DNA from: Methanothermobacter sp.
GTDB lineage: Archaea; Methanobacteriota; Methanobacteria; Methanobacteriales; Methanothermobacteraceae
NCBI RefSeq assembly: GCF_030055425.1
Contig: NZ_JASFYE010000004.1
Coordinates: forward strand, 74,952-138,951
Length of the DNA: 64,000 nt
Direction of reading: 5' to 3'
Position 1 is the stretch's first letter, and each line of letters begins with the position of its first letter. Made by a program: the position numbers and the translations under genes. A model generated the notes under the pieces. That model did no database searches. It was not told where the DNA came from and worked only from the letters and a program-made list of their open reading frames with translations. Positions 43,815 through 52,581 of this stretch are shown piece after piece.

Positions 43815-44506
43815 CTGTGGGTCTCCCTGAAGTATCTTTTTGCCTCTCTGAGATCCTCTAGGAAGTCAACTTCTACGCAGAACTTTTCTCCGATGTTGAG
43901 GGGTTTGAATTTTTCACCCCTTTCTATGAGTATTTCAACGCCCCTTTCGAAGTAGTCCTGGTCATCGCATTCCTTTAGGGCCTGGATGAATTTTGGCACG
44001 GTGTTCCGGGCAATTCTGTTGATTCCCACGGCTTCTCCCAGGGGTTTGCTGACGGTTTTGGAGAGTTCTTTTATGAATCCGTCAGTGTTGAGGCTGTATT
44101 TGACCTCTTCTTCTCCGACTTTTTTGTTGTCAACGCATATGAGGTTTTTATATGGGGTTTCCATGATCATCTGCAGTATCTGTGGGTCGAAGACCACGTC
44201 TCCGTTCATCCAGATTACGTCGTCGTCTATGCCGTTCATTCCGATGAGGAGGCTCTTGGATGTGTTTGTTTCTGCGTAGCGGTGGTTGTAGATGAATTCG
44301 AGGTCGGGATATCGTTCCTCCAGGAGATGGCCCTTGTATCCGAGGACTACTCTGATGTTTTCAGGTTTGGTTATCTGTGTGATGTTTTCTATTTGCTGGT
44401 CGATTATTGTCTTACCATTGGCCAGTTCAACGAGTGCCTTTGGTATTCCATGACCCAGTCTACTCCCAACACCCGCAGCAAGAATAACGACCCTAATAAA
44501 AATCAC
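43811..44506 (-). CDS. LicC-like nucleotidyltransferase (possible CDP-glycerol maker)
   Basis: About 229 residues of NTP-transferase fold. VVILAAGVGSRLGHGIPKALVEL holds the nucleotide loop, IWMNGDVVFD the metal-binding Asp, and CVEVDFLEDLREA the second one. It resembles choline-phosphate cytidylyltransferase (LicC) and related sugar enzymes. Placed directly before gpsA (4-base overlap), glycerol-3-phosphate is the natural guess as substrate. GTG 44506 overlaps the AAAGGTGA site; ATT 44497 in IRVVILAAG lies at proper spacing and matches the usual M-[KR]-V-V-I-L-A-A-G start, so an ATT start is possible. Confidence 0.75.
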   Translation of the reverse strand: MIFIRVVILAAGVGSRLGHGIPKALVELANGKTIIDQQIENITQITKPENIRVVLGYKGHLLEERYPDLEFIYNHRYAETNTSKSLLIGMNGIDDDVIWMNGDVVFDPQILQMIMETPYKNLICVDNKKVGEEEVKYSLNTDGFIKELSKTVSKPLGEAVGINRIARNTVPKFIQALKECDDQDYFERGVEILIERGEKFKPLNIGEKFCVEVDFLEDLREAKRYFRETHR

Positions 44507-44735
44507 CTTTTTGTACTCGGTAAATATAGATACTGATTATCTTAGTTTACTTTGATCATTATAATAATATCTTATCTATTGAGAGAAGAACATGACAGAA
44601 TTTTGCTATTTATACCTAATCCACTGGATCATCCATTCATCATCAAATCCATTATTTCATATTCTCTCTGTAAACCCACAGTATAAAACCATCTCATACG
44701 AAAAATTTAAATAATATTAATTAATACTTTATTGT

Positions 44736-45332
44736 ATGAAACTCATAAACATTGTCTCCTGCCTTGAGGATGGCAACGTTATTGAGTGTGGCGGAAACGC
44801 CCTCGAGGCCTACCAGGGAATACTGGAGGCCATTAAGGCGGGTGAAATCATCACTGGGGCCACACTGGTATACCTGGTAACACCCATGCCCCTCAAGGCG
44901 GGGCTCCTCCAGATACTCAGGGCCCACAAACCAGGGGCCAGTGATAAACTCACCATAACAGAGATAATGAATGAGATAGCATCAACCAGGGGCGACACCT
45001 GGGTCTTCATGGACCACTTCGAGGACCTCACAGAGAAGGCCGCAATGAAGTACCTCTGGCTCCATGAGAACGGCAACGTGAACTACATGGCCGCCCTCAA
45101 CGGCACCATGAGGGGTGAGGTGAGGCCATTCTACTCAACCTTCCAGAGGCTCAACCCCCATGAGTGCCTGGACGACGACGCCATTGACGTCACCTGGGCA
45201 TTCATGGTACTCATGTCCATACTCATGGCACTGGGATACTTCAAGGTGGGCCTGGAATACGGGATCCTCATAACAGGGGCGCTCTGGTTTGCCCTCATAT
45301 CATTCAGGACAATGAACTACATCCTGAGGTGA
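44736..45332 (+). CDS. Conserved-looking protein with C-terminal membrane hairpin
   Basis: 198 residues. A soluble alpha/beta region (about 1-145, MKLINIVSCLEDGNVIECGGN...) is followed by two helices (WAFMVLMSILMALGYF and YGILITGALWFALISF). I do not recognise it. A TATA-like AAATTTAAATAATATT lies about 30 bases before the ATG and no ribosome binding site is seen, so the mRNA may be leaderless. The next gene follows after 6 bases and is preceded by GAGGTGAT. Confidence 0.6.
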   Translation: MKLINIVSCLEDGNVIECGGNALEAYQGILEAIKAGEIITGATLVYLVTPMPLKAGLLQILRAHKPGASDKLTITEIMNEIASTRGDTWVFMDHFEDLTEKAAMKYLWLHENGNVNYMAALNGTMRGEVRPFYSTFQRLNPHECLDDDAIDVTWAFMVLMSILMALGYFKVGLEYGILITGALWFALISFRTMNYILR

Positions 45333-45338
45333 TAACCT

Positions 45339-45923
45339 TTGAGGTTCAGGACCCACATAACAGCTGCAGTGGCACTCTTCCTCATGGTAAACCTCATACA
45401 CCCTGTAAATTCCCTCATCAACGGGGCCCTCCTCGCCGGTGCTGCATCAGTGCTCCCTGACATCCTCGACTTCCTCGCCGGGAGGCACAGGGGCATCGGA
45501 CACACACTTCTAATTCTACCACCCCTTCTGCTCCTATCACTGGGGAGTCCAGGGATCGGGGTGCCCCTCCTTGTCGGGGTATCATCCCACCTGGCCCTGG
45601 ACCTCTTCACGGTCCGCGGATGCCCCCTGCTATACCCCCTCAATGACACACCCTACCACTGCCTCCGCAGGAACAGAAGGATAAAGACAGGGACAGCCGG
45701 CGAGTGGGCCATCCTCTCATTCCTCCTGATCCTTGCCCTGGCACTATCCCTTGTATCTGTGGGTGCCCTGGATGGATTCTATGAAACTGATGATGGAAAC
45801 TCTACCGTGAATGACAGCGGGATCACTGTCAGTGTACACGTGGAGGCTGACAGGGACGTTAACGTTACAATGGTCAATCAGAACGGTTCTGAGAGCATCC
45901 ATGTTGATTTCATGGACGATTAA
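45339..45923 (+). CDS. YdjM/DUF457-type membrane-bound metal-dependent hydrolase
   Basis: 194 residues. Motifs RTHITAAVA, SVLPDILDFLAGRHRGIGHT and SSHLALDLFTVRGCPLLYPL supply the His/Asp metal ligands of the DUF457/YdjM family, placed between membrane helices. A C-terminal tail of about 50 residues is acidic and Asn/Val-rich, and probably outside. Start TTG 45339 is supported by GAGGTGAT. Substrate unknown. Confidence 0.75.
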   Translation: MRFRTHITAAVALFLMVNLIHPVNSLINGALLAGAASVLPDILDFLAGRHRGIGHTLLILPPLLLLSLGSPGIGVPLLVGVSSHLALDLFTVRGCPLLYPLNDTPYHCLRRNRRIKTGTAGEWAILSFLLILALALSLVSVGALDGFYETDDGNSTVNDSGITVSVHVEADRDVNVTMVNQNGSESIHVDFMDD

Positions 45924-46025
45924 TATTACTATTTTTCATTTATACCAAAAGTTAGTAATAACTAATTTTAAATTAACACATCAATAATACTTATTCTGCA
46001 GTTAAAACATGGAGGTGATAAGATA

Positions 46026-49000
46026 ATGGATTCAAGGGTAATAGTGATTGCAGTGTTACTCGTATTCATCTTTCAGGGTACAGCCGATGCAGCAGACAAC
46101 AGCACCGTGGATGTCCTCGTCATACACTCCATCGAGGGGACCAGGGTTGTGAATGAGGCGGCCCACAGGGTCCTCCAGGAGTACCCTGATAGGAACATCA
46201 CAATCAGGGTCAGGAGCTCACCCCAGATAGTCAACTCCACACCCGAGGAGGTGGAGGCACTCATAAACTCCTCGGACGTCATAATCTGCAACTACCTGGG
46301 GACAGAGGACTACACGAGGATGCTCAGGGTCATAACAGCAAAACCCGAAATCCTCAACGGAAAATTCTTCGCAGTCTTCGATGGTGCAAGTGGACTTGAA
46401 CTCGTTAAGATGAGCCGGATAAACGATGAACTGGTCTTCAACGGCGTCCCGGACACTGTGGTGAGCACAGTGAGCAGGGCCCTCAGAGTGCTCCAGCCCC
46501 TCCCACTCCTGGAGGCCTACGTTAACCAGTACCCCCAGATAGCCCTCTGGGCCCAGGGGGAGGGATACTACTGCTACAGGAACGTCCCCAGCTACAGGAA
46601 CCAGATACTCTGGGCCGCGGATATATGGGCAAGGGGCAGGAACATCACCCTCAACGTAACCTACGACCCGCCAAGGGCGGTTTCAAGGGAACTCCTGTAC
46701 CGTGACGGGAAGCTCTATGAGAACCTCACAGACTACCTCAGGGACTATCCACTGGACCCTGCAAAGCCCACAATAGGGTTCATAGAATCCGAGAGCAACA
46801 TGCTCGGTGGCGGAACAGCCCATATAGACAGCCTCATAGAGAAGCTCAGAAACCGGTACAACATAATATCAGCGGTTGCAAGGTACGGTGAAAACACCTA
46901 CTCTGCCATGGTGAGGTTCTTCACAACAGCACCAGACCTGGCATCATTTGAGGCCAACACCACGCTTTACACTCCAAGGATCCAGGCGCTGGTCTCATTC
47001 AGCACCTACCTCCTCGGGGGCTCAGCCTCAGAGAAGGTGAACACACTCCTGAAGTTCCTCAACGTCCCGGTCCTCAGGGGTGTTATAGTGAACACAAGGA
47101 CAGTGGATGACTGGTTACTCTCCAGTGACGGTGTCACGCCCTGGAGCCAGGATGACATCATGGGACAGGCAGGGTTCCCCGAGACCCAGGGACTCATAGA
47201 GCCCATAATCATAGCCGCGGCAGAGTTTCAGAGCGACAGAGTAACAGGTGCCTACACCTACTCCTACTCACCCATACCCGAGAGGGTGGAGAAACTGGCA
47301 GCGAGACTCACAAACTGGGTAAACCTCAGTTTAACACCGGCAGGGGAGAAGAGGATAGCCATCATATACTACAACTACCCGCCAGGCAAATCAGAGATCG
47401 GGGCAAGCTACCTCAACGTACCGGAGAGCATCCATGAGATACTCCTCAACCTGAAGAAGGAGGGATACAGGGTCGGAAACATCACAGGAGCAGCTGAACT
47501 CGTAACCCTCATGGTTGAGAGGGGGATAAACATTGCAAACTGGGCACCCGGTGAACTCGAGAGACTCGCAAACACCACAGGCGTCATACTATGGGATGCA
47601 GAGGAATACCTCAGATGGTTCCAGGGCCTCAACCCCATAGCAAGAAGATACGTCACAGAGGGCCCCACAGCATACATGGAGGAACTCCTGAAAATGGGCC
47701 TCCAGAGGAATGTTAAGGCGGAGACCCTCATGAAGGCCCTGAACTCATGGTACGCTGAGATGAAGGACAACATAAAGTCATCAGACAAAGCCTCAGAGGG
47801 GCTGCAATTACTTGAAGTCATGTACACGGCACTCAGTGGAATTATAGGCGGCAACTCCAGCCTCTGGAACACATTCCAGGCTGCAAGGAACTCCTTCATG
47901 CTCCTTGCAATACCCGGTCTCTGTGGCTGGGGAGAAGCCCCCGGGAATGTGATGACCGTAACAAGGAACGGCAGGAAATACATTGTTATACCTGGTATAC
48001 TGGAGGGGAACGTCTTCATCGGACCCCAGCCCCAGAGGGGATGGGAGGCCAACCCCGAGATGCTCTACAACGTGGGTGTACTCCCACCACACCACCAGTA
48101 CCTGGCCTACTATGCATGGATAAACACGGTATTCAATGCCAGCGCAATGATACACATGGGTACCATGGGAAGCTACGAGTGGCTCCCGGGAAAGGAGGTC
48201 ATGCTCTCAGATTTCGACTTCCCTGATATAGTGGTGGATGAGACACCATCAATCTACATCTACCGCGTGGATAATGCAGCGGATGGACTGGCAGCCAAGA
48301 GGCGTGGACTCGCAGTCATCATCGACCACCTGACACCGGCAATGAAATCAACAGGACTCTACGGCGAACTCCTCACACTCAAGGAGTTAATATCAAACTA
48401 CAAGAAGGCTGATGAACAGCTCAAAAACCAGTACCTGGCAGAGATACGGAACACAGCCATTAAACTGAACCTCGGTGATGAACTCGGCATCAGCATCCAG
48501 AATTCAACTCCAGATGAACTCATAACCACCATATCAGGGTACCTAATGAGGATCGAGTCCACACTGATACCGGTGGGACTCCACACCTTCGGGAGGGAGT
48601 GGAGCAGCGATGCAATAGCATACATGGTATCCTCAATGATCTCAACAGGAGACAGCTCCATATACAGGCTCCTGGCAGCAGAATACGGCTGGATCTACGA
48701 GGAACTCACACTGGACCAGCGTGCAGTTATCGAAAACAGGACGCTTACCATGGTAAGGGCACTTGTAGACGGCTCAGGACCAGAGAACCTCACAGATTCA
48801 CCTGACATACTCAGCAAACTCCAGGCAGCAACAGAGTACATAGCATTAATCAGGAGGAGCACAGCGGGGGAGATGTCATCCCTCCTGAACGCACTCAGGG
48901 GCGGCTACGTTGAACCAGGACCCGGAAGGGAGCCCCTCATGAACCCATCAGGCCTCCCCACAGGAAGGAACTTCTACACCATAGACCCCAGCACCGTCCC

Positions 49001-50699
49001 AACACAGGCAGCCTACAGTGTGGGGGCTGAGATAGTGAGGAGGGTCCTTGCCACCTACACAGAACCACCAGAGAAACTTGCAGTGGTAATCTGGGGCGTG
49101 GACACAGCCAGGGACGACGGTGCCATGGTATCCTTTGTCCTGAACCTCCTGGGTGTGAAGCCAGTATGGAGCAGCTCAGGTACAGTTACAGGGGTGAAAC
49201 TCATACCACTCAGTGAACTTGGAAGGCCACGTATAGACGCGGTGGTCACGGTAAGCGGACTCTTCAGGGACGTCTACGGCCAGGTCGCTGTTACAATGGA
49301 CAGGGCATTCAGGCTGGCCCTCGCAGCATCATACACCACCATACTTGAAGGGTACCCACAGGTTTCAGAGGCCCTTGAGGCGGCCGTTAAACCCCTCAGG
49401 ACACTTAAACTCTTCACAGCAGGAAGTGACCCCCTTGAGATGAACAGGGTGGCAGTGCACTGGCTTGAACTGGTCCAGAAGTACCTTGGGGCCGGTATGA
49501 ACGCCTCAGATGCTGGTAACATGGCCATCTACAGGATATTCGCACCACCCCTGGGATCCTACGGCACAGGAGTCAAGGAGGCGGGTGAGATGTCCTGGAC
49601 CTACAACAGCACAGATGAACTCGCAGACCTCTTCATGAGCCGCATGGGAACATCCTACTCAGAGACCGGCTGGGGTGTTAAGAACGTTGACCTCCTAGCA
49701 GACCTCCTCAGGGGCGTATCAGCGGTCTACCAGGGAAGAAGCACCTACCTTGTGGGTGTCACAGAGAACGATGACATGGCAGACTACCTGGGCGGCCTTT
49801 CACTGGCGATAAGGAAACTCACAGGCAGCACACCTGCAGTTAACATAATAACAGTGGCCACAGGTACACCTGAGATCCTCTCACTCCAGCAGACAATTGC
49901 CATTGACATGAGGACACGCTACCTCAACCCCGACTATGTGAGGGGTCTCATGTCTGAGGGGTACGCCGGTGCCAACAGGCTCTCATCGGCGGTAAGGTCC
50001 CTATGGCTCTGGCAGGTCACATCACCCTCAGGTGTGCCTTCATGGGCATGGGATGAACTTGCAGATACCTACATAAGGGACGTTAATGGCCTGGGTGTCA
50101 GGGAGTGGCTCTCAGGTAAGAACTCCTATGCACTGATATCCATCACAGGGACCATGCTCCAGGCAGCACATGAGGGGCACTGGAAGGCTGATGAGGCAAC
50201 ACTAAGGCTCCTTGCATCCACATGGGCACAGGCGATGGCAGAGAATGGTGTTGCCTGCTGTGACTGCAGCTGCGGCAATATCGCAATGATGGAGTGGGCC
50301 ATGCAGTACCTCAACCCTGACCTCCTTGCAAGGGTTAAGGAGAAACTGTATGCGGCCACAGGGAGCTCAGCATTCGCCCCAGCAGGAGGATCCACACCTG
50401 ATATACCATCAACTCCAAACCAGGGAGATTCTGGTGGAGGTTCACCCTCAGCCGGGCGAACTCCATCACCAGGAAGGGGCGCCGGGATCTCCAATGATGC
50501 TGGAACTTCAGTTTCCGAGGTTAAGAGCGCCCAGGAGTCACCTGCTGCCGGGGCAGGGAAGGCCTATGAGGTGAGCAGGGCTTCTTCTTCTCAGGGTTCC
50601 AGTACCGGAATGCCGATCTACGCCATAATCGGTGTTATCGCACTGGTCGCCCTTGCTGGCGTGGGTTACTTCATGGGAGGTGGAAGAAACAGAATATAA
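46026..50699 (+). CDS. Surface-anchored CobN/BchH-like chelatase large subunit
   Basis: 1557 residues. A signal peptide (about 1-23, VFIFQGTADA) is followed by a full CobN-type body (PEKLAVVIWGVDTARDDGAM, GVKPVWSSSGTVTGVKLIPL, GRPRIDAVVTVSGLFRDVY) and a Cys motif CCDCSCGN near residue 1410. A Pro/Ser/Gly-rich spacer and one membrane helix with basic stop (GGGRNRI) end it. CobN and BchH insert metal into tetrapyrroles in the cytoplasm; here the whole body would face outside, so use on external corrinoids or metal binding is more likely, by inference. GGAGGTGAT precedes the ATG and a T-rich terminator follows. The split copy at 19686-23470 is its paralogue. Confidence 0.85.
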   Translation: MDSRVIVIAVLLVFIFQGTADAADNSTVDVLVIHSIEGTRVVNEAAHRVLQEYPDRNITIRVRSSPQIVNSTPEEVEALINSSDVIICNYLGTEDYTRMLRVITAKPEILNGKFFAVFDGASGLELVKMSRINDELVFNGVPDTVVSTVSRALRVLQPLPLLEAYVNQYPQIALWAQGEGYYCYRNVPSYRNQILWAADIWARGRNITLNVTYDPPRAVSRELLYRDGKLYENLTDYLRDYPLDPAKPTIGFIESESNMLGGGTAHIDSLIEKLRNRYNIISAVARYGENTYSAMVRFFTTAPDLASFEANTTLYTPRIQALVSFSTYLLGGSASEKVNTLLKFLNVPVLRGVIVNTRTVDDWLLSSDGVTPWSQDDIMGQAGFPETQGLIEPIIIAAAEFQSDRVTGAYTYSYSPIPERVEKLAARLTNWVNLSLTPAGEKRIAIIYYNYPPGKSEIGASYLNVPESIHEILLNLKKEGYRVGNITGAAELVTLMVERGINIANWAPGELERLANTTGVILWDAEEYLRWFQGLNPIARRYVTEGPTAYMEELLKMGLQRNVKAETLMKALNSWYAEMKDNIKSSDKASEGLQLLEVMYTALSGIIGGNSSLWNTFQAARNSFMLLAIPGLCGWGEAPGNVMTVTRNGRKYIVIPGILEGNVFIGPQPQRGWEANPEMLYNVGVLPPHHQYLAYYAWINTVFNASAMIHMGTMGSYEWLPGKEVMLSDFDFPDIVVDETPSIYIYRVDNAADGLAAKRRGLAVIIDHLTPAMKSTGLYGELLTLKELISNYKKADEQLKNQYLAEIRNTAIKLNLGDELGISIQNSTPDELITTISGYLMRIESTLIPVGLHTFGREWSSDAIAYMVSSMISTGDSSIYRLLAAEYGWIYEELTLDQRAVIENRTLTMVRALVDGSGPENLTDSPDILSKLQAATEYIALIRRSTAGEMSSLLNALRGGYVEPGPGREPLMNPSGLPTGRNFYTIDPSTVPTQAAYSVGAEIVRRVLATYTEPPEKLAVVIWGVDTARDDGAMVSFVLNLLGVKPVWSSSGTVTGVKLIPLSELGRPRIDAVVTVSGLFRDVYGQVAVTMDRAFRLALAASYTTILEGYPQVSEALEAAVKPLRTLKLFTAGSDPLEMNRVAVHWLELVQKYLGAGMNASDAGNMAIYRIFAPPLGSYGTGVKEAGEMSWTYNSTDELADLFMSRMGTSYSETGWGVKNVDLLADLLRGVSAVYQGRSTYLVGVTENDDMADYLGGLSLAIRKLTGSTPAVNIITVATGTPEILSLQQTIAIDMRTRYLNPDYVRGLMSEGYAGANRLSSAVRSLWLWQVTSPSGVPSWAWDELADTYIRDVNGLGVREWLSGKNSYALISITGTMLQAAHEGHWKADEATLRLLASTWAQAMAENGVACCDCSCGNIAMMEWAMQYLNPDLLARVKEKLYAATGSSAFAPAGGSTPDIPSTPNQGDSGGGSPSAGRTPSPGRGAGISNDAGTSVSEVKSAQESPAAGAGKAYEVSRASSSQGSSTGMPIYAIIGVIALVALAGVGYFMGGGRNRI

Positions 50700-50702
50700 C
50701 CA

Positions 50703-50724
50703 TTCATTTTTTTATTTTTTTAAG
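50703..50724 (+). terminator. T-rich terminator after CobN-like gene
   Basis: ATTCATTTTTTTATTTTTTT directly after the stop codon; two runs of seven T give a typical archaeal intrinsic stop. Confidence 0.55.
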
Positions 50725-51071
50725 ATTGTGGTGGCGAAATTATATGGTTACTGGATTTTTTTATCCATAATACTCATTGGTTCTCTTTATTCTCCTGAAC
50801 TGTGATTTCATCGTGTTTAATGATCACCGGGCGAGATTTGGACAATATGACCAATTTTTACATTATCAATCACTATTTTAAATCATTTTAAATAAATTGG
50901 GGATTATACGGTCTATTTTCATTTACCCGCGAAAATTTTATATATTGTTAAAGTACATAAAATGAGTAGAGGGGGTTTGTCGCTAGTTCTGTGATCGACT
51001 TCCTTTTGCGGGGGGTTTGTCGCTAGTTCTGTGATCGACTTCCTTTTCAAGCACATTGGGGGAGATCTTAG
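50725..51071 (+). promoter_or_regulatory. Adhesin promoter and long duplicated 5' leader
   Basis: The non-coding stretch before the second adhesin is AT-rich. A TATA-like TTTTATATATTG at about 50937-50948 places the transcript start near 50965, giving a leader of about 105 bases. Almost all of the leader is two copies of a 37-base unit. GGGGGAGAT at 51057-51065 is the ribosome binding site for GTG 51072. I see nothing recognisable in 50725-50930. Confidence 0.45.
50971..51047. repeat. Tandem 40-bp duplication in the adhesin leader
   Basis: The 37 bases 50971-51007 (GGGGGTTTGTCGCTAGTTCT...) recur exactly at 51011-51047, separated by GCG. Each copy includes a G-run resembling a ribosome binding site and the short self-complementary GTCGCTAG/TGATCGAC region. 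Lying in a predicted 5' untranslated leader, it could change translation by copy number. Confidence 0.95.
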
Positions 51072-51541
51072 GTGATTTCAAACTCGTTTCCGTCAATTAA
51101 GGTATTTTTGCTGGTGTTATTCGTTGTTTTAGTTTCCATTTCATCTTCATCTGCCGCTGAATGGACTGTAGGTCCAGGCGGAGGCTACAACTTCACATCG
51201 ATTCAGGCTGCAATTGATAATGGGTCCACCGTCAGTGGAGATACAATAACCGTCCACGACGATGGAGGGAACCCCTACACATACCATGAGAGCGTCACTG
51301 TAAACAAGACCAACCTCACCTAAGGAGTGCGGGTCTTGTAACCGTTAACGGATCACTTAATCCCTCAAGCCCGGTCTTCAGGGTTCAATCCACGGGTTCA
51401 GGAGCCACCATCCAGGGATTCAGACTCGTCGGCGCAACAGCCGCTGCGGGTGTATCCGTGGATGGGGCAGGGAATGTTACCCTCAGGGACCTTAACATAA
51501 CCGGTCCCAGCCTTGGTGTTGTTATTAATGGTGTTTCCTCC

Positions 51542-51843
51542 AATGTGACTCTTTCCGGTGTCACTGTGAACAGGACATACAATCAGGGATTGCTGCTCTA
51601 TTCTTCTTCCAGTGTTTCTGGTCTGGTTGTGCGTGATTCTGTCTTTGACTCCACCGGGGCCAGTGCTATTGAGAAATATTACGCTTCCACTCTGGATGTT
51701 TTGAGGCTTGAGAATGTTACTGTGGTCAATGCGACTGGTCATGGGGTTTTCCTGCGGGCTTACAATTATTATGGTTATTTTGTGCGTAATGTGGTTGTGA
51801 ATAATACCACAATCAGGGACTGCTCACAGGATGGTTTGAGGGT
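51542..51843 (+). repeat. Long direct repeat in adhesin, copy 1
   Basis: Near-identical to 52280-52581 at a constant offset of 738 bases (246 codons) with no insertions. It encodes beta-helix coils with DSVFDSTGASAIEK and ATGHGVFLRAYNYYGYF. Such identity can support recombination within the gene. Confidence 0.85.
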
Positions 51844-52279
51844 GGTTATGGAGCCTAATAGTGAGAATGTTACGGTGGGTAACAGTACTTTTAGTGGTAA
51901 CAGGCAGCATGGTGCGTATTTTGAGAGTAGGGGTCTACTTTTATTGGATGATAATGTGTTTTCTGGTAATGGTTTTGGTGGGGGTGTTGATGGTTATTAT
52001 GGTTTGAGGGTTGTTGGTGATAATGTTGCTGGGTTTGTCCTTTCTGGGGGTAACCGTTTTGTGGGTAATCGTAATGGTGTTTACCTGAGGCGTGTTGGTG
52101 GTGAGTCTGCTCCTGTGATTCTGAGCGGTTCTCAGTTGACTGATAATGCGGGTTATCCTGTGGTTTTTGAGGGTGTTGCTTTTGTGACTGTTCGTGATGC
52201 GGTCTTTGATGATGCGGCTGCCCGGGTTGCTACAGGGTTTGGTATTCAGCGTGGTGTGCTTATTCGCGGGGCATCATCT

Positions 52280-52581
52280 AATGTGACTGTTTCCGGTGTC
52301 ACTGTGAACAGGACTTCCCAGCAGGGTCTGATGGTTGATGCTGGTGCCAGTGTTTCCGGTCTGGTTGTGCGTGATTCTGTTTTTGACTCCACCGGTGCCA
52401 GTGGTATTGAGAAGGATTACAGTTCAAGTGTGGATGTTTTGAGGCTTGAGAATGTTACTGTGGTCAATGCGACTGGTCATGGGGTTTTCCTGCGGGCTTA
52501 CAATTATTATGGTTATTTTGTGCGTAATGTGGTTGTGAATAACACCACAATCCGGGACTGCTCACAGGATGGTTTAAGGAT
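52280..52581 (+). repeat. Long direct repeat in adhesin, copy 2
   Basis: Partner of 51542-51843. The stretch from GATGTTTTGAGGCTTGAGAA through the codons for NNTTIRDC is almost unchanged between copies. Differences cluster in the part encoding the variable loop. Confidence 0.85.
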
